A DNA stretch of 47,000 nucleotides. Origin: Cristatella mucedo. Its lineage: Eukaryota > Bryozoa > Phylactolaemata > Cristatellidae. Position numbers and translations under genes: made by a program. Below, piece by piece: positions 43,577 through 47,000 of the stretch. The stretch covers positions 5,413,001-5,460,000 of the forward strand of contig WPIO01000004.1 in NCBI GenBank assembly GCA_009760855.2. Reading direction: 5' to 3'. Below the pieces are notes generated by a model, which saw only the letters and a program-made list of their open reading frames with translations, was not told where the DNA came from and searched no databases. Every line of letters begins with the position of its first letter. Within the stretch, counting starts at the first letter, position 1.

Positions 43577-43989
43577 CTGCAATCGACGGAGCGGACGAGT
43601 GTCGCGAGTATCGCACGCGGCGACAGTATCGAGGCGAGGCTTAGCCCAAGCTGTCAAGGCACGAGCTACAAGTGGTCGGTCGACGGCATCGTCCTATGCC
43701 ACTGACAACCATCTTCGGCCCCTCCCGGTGCTATTTACAATTTTAAGAGCTATGCGAGGCGATCCGAGTTCTGAGCAGCACTGAAGGGTTCGAATGTCAG
43801 CTCGAGGATCTCCTCAGGCTAGACGATGGAGACGTCAGAACTGCTATGCTATTTGTAGACGATGCCTCCCATCTAGGCTTTCGGAGTTTTAATATCAGGA
43901 CAGGGGTAACAGGCTAAGACACAGTCGCTCGCTGAGTGACTCGGGTCTCTCGGATCCCTCGGTGTCATCATCAACGGAGCCTTCAGGCT

Positions 43990-43990
<1 letters not shown>

Positions 43991-44035
<45 letters not shown>

Positions 44036-44095
44036 TATACATATATATACATATATTGATATTGATATGTGTGCGTGTGTGTGTGTGTGTGTGTA
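43991..44095. repeat. Compound (AT)n ... (GT)n microsatellite
   Basis: TA repeats to about 44058, a short ATTGAT spacer, then GT repeats; in the intron between SLC49A3-like exons C and D. Confidence 0.96.
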
Positions 44096-44654
44096 TATAT
44101 AGGCATCTGCTGAGGCAGCAGATCTTCAATTGCCCACGACACTGATTGTCAATCTTGGATGCATACCCAGATCGCTGGGCGGGACTACACTGCTCGTTCA
44201 TGTCCCAGAGAGTCACAGGTTGGCCGCTGCAACTGATATCTTTCTGGTGGCCCACGGAAGCTTCCAGTCTCCCAAAAGCATTCCCAGCGTGAACCACTTA
44301 GGCTTTGAGTGAGCTAAAGCAAGCACTCCTCCTCCTCGCACACGCAGGTCTCGTGTCAGGTAAATAAATCAGCTTCAGTCCTTTGCGCGATGTCTCTCCT
44401 CCACTTCCGACTCTAGCGCTTCCGGTCCACCCACCCTCCTCTCTCATTTTTACCAGCGAGTGCGAGACTAGGGGAGCTGGTTACCGACTACTCGTCGAAT
44501 GCCACTATGGAATGCTGGGAACTCAACGCTACAACGTGACTTTCCAGTATGACAGCAACTTACTAGGCATTGTTCAGCAAAGGCTGGAATGACTGCAGAT
44601 GGGAACCAAGAGATAGACACTGAGAAAAAGAGAGAGAGAGAGAGACAGGCAGAT

Positions 44655-45898
44655 TAGGCACTGGCATGGTTTCAATCTTACTTGTCTGATCGTGTTCAAT
44701 CCGTGTCTTGTGGGGGTCATGTCTCACACACGAGAAGGGTCACCTGTGGAGTCCCTCAAAGGTCCATACTCGGTCCTTTGCTGTTCTCCATTTATACTCA
44801 ACCTCTGGGAAAAGTGATTAAGGCCCGTGGAATAGGATATCACTTTTATGCTGACGATACTCAGCTGTATTTGTCATTCAAACCGTCGGAATCTGCTGCA
44901 GCAACTGAGAAACCGAATGCTTGCCTTGCCGACATGCGATCCTGGATGTCGGAAAACTTCTTGAAACTAAATGACAATAGAACCGAACTGCTCCTCATAG
45001 GACACCCTAAGCGTGTGGCTGGATTAAAAGGCTTTGCTCTTCGAATAGGTGATGCTATTGTGCGACCATCACCACGTGCTCGAAATGTAGGTGCCGTTTT
45101 CGACAGCTGCCTAAATTTTAAAAGCTTCATTCAGAAGACTGCTTCTACAGCTAGCCATCACGTCCGATCCCTATCCAAGATTAGGAGCTGTCTTCCGGTG
45201 GCTTGCAAAAATTTAACTAGCTCCTTAGTTCTGTCTCGGCTTGATTATTGTAATTGCCTTTTGGCTGGGCTACCACAGAAAGCCACTAGGCCACTGCAGC
45301 TGACTGTGAATATGGCTGCAAGGCTAGTTTTCAAGTGCCAGAGGTAGGAGCACGTGTCACCTTTGCTGAAAGAGCTAGGATGGTTGCCGGTTGAGCAAAG
45401 GATACAGAGCAAAGTTCTTACGCTGACCCACAAGGCCCGTCACGGCTTGGCTGCTTCGCACCTAGCTGAACTGCTGCATCAGTTTCAGCCTGTTCGCGCC
45501 CTCAGGTCCTGTACGAACAATAAATTAGCTATTTCCATTCCTTCACTTAAAGACAGTTGGCAAAAGAAGCTTTAGTTCTGCATGTCCTAGACTGTGGAAC
45601 TCGCTTTCACGATTCTTACGAAACGACAACTACTCTACTGCTGCCGACCATGGCTCATCCTTTTCAGCCGGGTCCTGAGCTGCTACTTCCCTGCTACTCA
45701 CTACCTCAACTGATCTCCTGACTCTGTTATGCTTCCCACTTTCTCTGTGTTGCATGAGACAAAGTCTGTTGGCTACCGAATGCGTACCAAAAGCCGCTTA
45801 GGCTGTGAGTGCGCTATACAAAACTCTCCTGCATAACACCCACGTTGTCTTTATGGCTTTGTGGAGTTACAGACGAGATACATTACATTACATTACAC
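44655..45898 (+). mobile_element. LINE family B copy with RT, C-terminus, 3' UTR and (ATTAC)n tail
   Basis: The frame at 44682-45347 encodes RT from [13 protein letters not shown] through [16 protein letters not shown] and [12 protein letters not shown] to ARLVFKCQR. There a TTT codon of the other copies is TAG (45348-45350), an in-frame stop. The frame resumes at 45354 (LLKELGWLPVEQRIQSKVLT). The 3' UTR runs to about 45880 and ends in repeated ATTAC units. An (GA)n tract abuts the 5' truncation. It lies in the intron between exons C and D of the SLC49A3-like gene. Confidence 0.9.
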
Positions 45899-45968
45899 AG
45901 ACAGACAGGCAGACAGACAGAGAGGAAGCTACGTTGTCACCAGACATGAACTGCGACAAACGGCTTAC

Positions 45969-46045
45969 CAGCAGCTGCATATGCTTTGCTTCAGTGACAA
46001 CAAACGGAGTCACGAGACTGCCCAGCAACACGCCGAGAGGGTTTG
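45969..46045 (-). CDS. SLC49A3: SLC49A3-like transporter, exon C
   Basis: The acceptor TCTTTCCATTGCAG is followed by two bases completing Ala, 25 codons, and a phase 0 donor CTGCTG|GTAAGC. The peptide NPLGVLLGSLVTPFVVTEAK then HMQLL is a transmembrane helix. The joined sequence S-M-A-N-P-L-G-V-L-L is nearly identical to the family's SMSNPLGVLL stretch. Only 77 nt long; phase agreement on both sides makes it secure. Confidence 0.92.
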
Positions 46046-46241
46046 CTGCAATGGAAAGAGCGCAGGCGAATGAGCAGGGACGAAGCGAACGATCTGGCAT
46101 CACTGATGGAGTGTTCCAACCGCAGGAAATTAAGTGATGTCGTGCCGTTCACAGGACCAGCCAAGAGTCTCGGTTAGATACTTGAAACGTTTGTCAGTTG
46201 CATTGCGTCAGCAGCATTGCAACCTCGGCAGCAGCACTCAC

Positions 46242-46355
46242 CCATCGACCCAAGGGTGTTGCTGATCGCCCTTTCATTCTCATGAAACCAGAGTGCCGCC
46301 AGCTTGGTGCTGGCAAAGAGGCAGAACGGCTGCGCCACTCCAGCTATAGCCTGAC
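46242..46355 (-). CDS. SLC49A3: SLC49A3-like transporter, exon B
   Basis: The acceptor CGTCATTCAG and the donor GATGG|GTGAGT flank 114 nt, entering and leaving in phase 1. The peptide QAIAGVAQPFCLFASTKLAA continues LWFHENERAISNTLGSM. The block GQ-x5-AQP-x5-F-x3-KLAALWF-x3-ERA-x-N is diagnostic for SLC49A3 against FLVCR (which has ASVWFGSNERATATS) and SLC49A4/DIRC2. WF-x3-ER is the family's cytoplasmic-loop signature between helices 4 and 5. The neighbouring introns are short (about 0.2 and 0.5 kb). Confidence 0.92.
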
Positions 46356-46457
46356 CTGAATGACGGCAGCAGCAGCAGCCAAAAATGAACCTCAAGCATC
46401 CGGCGCATGCATTCTGCCGGCCGATTGCTACTGCTGCTTGCTGTTTCGGCAGCCCCT

Positions 46458-46468
46458 ACACACACACA

Positions 46469-46500
<32 letters not shown>
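46458..46500. repeat. (CA)n(CGCA)n microsatellite
   Basis: ACACACACGCACGCACGCA pattern between SLC49A3-like exons A and B. Confidence 0.95.
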
Positions 46501-46891
46501 CTGCCGGTTACGAAGCTGTTGCACAAAGCTGATTCCACAGCCATTCCACATGCGACTACTTAAAGCTACAGCTTGCTGTTGCATTGTCTGCAAGAGGTAT
46601 TTTTTCAGTACATACACATCAAAGACCATGGTCGACGACAGCGCAATAGAGGTATCGGTTTGACATTTGGCAGCAGGCATTAGTCGACTCTGATCGGGTG
46701 CCGGGCGCTGGATGCCGACATCTGTTTGCTATCTCTGCCCCGGGTCTACGGCTCCCACCCGGCTAGCATCGACGTCCAGTGAAGGGCCCAGCATCCAGGG
46801 AGCGGCCGAGCCGGAAGTTGCTGCAGCTGGCGCCTCTTGCTGCCGGTACTTTCGAAGAGCGTCCACAAGCTTACCAAAGGCAAAGCCTCAC

Positions 46892-46994
46892 CTGTCAGCA
46901 CAACTGCATATTTATCGCCTTGTGGAACAAAGCTGAACGTGCTGAGCATTTTCACTATGGCGCCGACCGCGTTGATCCAAGCGCAGAGAAGCAA
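46892..46994 (-). CDS. SLC49A3: SLC49A3 (MFSD7)-like transporter, exon A (N-terminal half, membrane helix)
   Basis: The exon begins after a TAG at the extreme right edge and ends at a strong donor ACAG|GTGAGG in phase 1. It encodes LLLCAWINAVGAIVKMLSTF and then SFVPQGDKYAVVLT. This matches the SLC49 family segment (L-L-L-A-S-W-L-N-A-V-G in human SLC49A3 as recalled), a transmembrane helix of the major facilitator N-terminal bundle, plus the loop leading to the next helix. Earlier exons with the start codon and first helices lie to the right of the window. SLC49A3 is an orphan 12-helix membrane transporter related to the FLVCR1/2 and DIRC2 proteins; its substrate cannot be read from sequence. 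Confidence 0.85.
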
Positions 46995-47000
46995 CTACAA

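Noticed and set aside
42656-43657. Single minus-strand frame of 333 codons as one gene
   Set aside because: Part of it is SLC49A3-like exon D in frame, but it then reads through the intron and out of frame across exon E; splicing gives a far better match.
43873-44145. Tyr/Ile-rich frames
   Set aside because: Direct translation of (AT)n and (GT)n microsatellites.
1-47000. A CRISPR array, bacterial operon or prophage
   Set aside because: Regular spaced repeats, Shine-Dalgarno-led gene strings and phage genes are all absent, and intron and LINE content is eukaryotic.

Overview
The window is animal nuclear DNA, almost certainly from an invertebrate. It carries GT-AG introns, long introns, a CpG-rich promoter-like block, CR1/L2-type non-LTR retrotransposons, tRNA-derived SINEs and many microsatellites. 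The sequence alone does not let me name the species. No prokaryotic gene, CRISPR array, rRNA gene or functional tRNA gene was seen. Most long open frames here are accidental, produced by GC-rich DNA or by tandem repeats.

Two host genes can be assembled by splicing, both on the minus strand. Left part (about 624 to 24300): a bHLH-leucine zipper transcription factor of the USF3 (KIAA2018) type. A 17-nt first coding exon (24284-24300) sits beside a CpG-rich block. A 16.6 kb intron separates it from the bHLH exon (7527-7653), followed by helix 2/zipper (6376-6478), zipper (2817-2903) and a large low-complexity exon (624-1307) that ends at a good donor, so the gene runs off the left end. Right part (32402 to 46994): seven exons of an SLC49A3 (MFSD7)-like major facilitator transporter, with splice phases that match throughout. 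Its 5' end lies beyond the right edge, and its last exon is 8.5 kb from the previous one.

Introns and intergenic DNA are dominated by two LINE families. Family A (about 13 copies or remnants) ends in a stem-loop followed by (ATT)n. Family B (about 9) has a roughly 400-nt 3' UTR followed by an (ATTAC)n-like tail. One family A copy is inserted inside a family B copy (36425-40760). About nine tRNA-headed SINE copies are present. One of them (41860-41998) has a tRNA-like head joined to a family A-type 3' stem-loop, which suggests a SINE/LINE partnership.

Other structure: a 16-bp minisatellite of about 27 units (21230-21658) that is open in several frames on both strands; a perfect 19-bp-arm hairpin (23580-23620) next to a CACGTG box; GCA-rich trinucleotide tracts between oppositely oriented LINE B ends (5150-6066); and a tentative plus-strand gene end near 30.6-31.4 kb.
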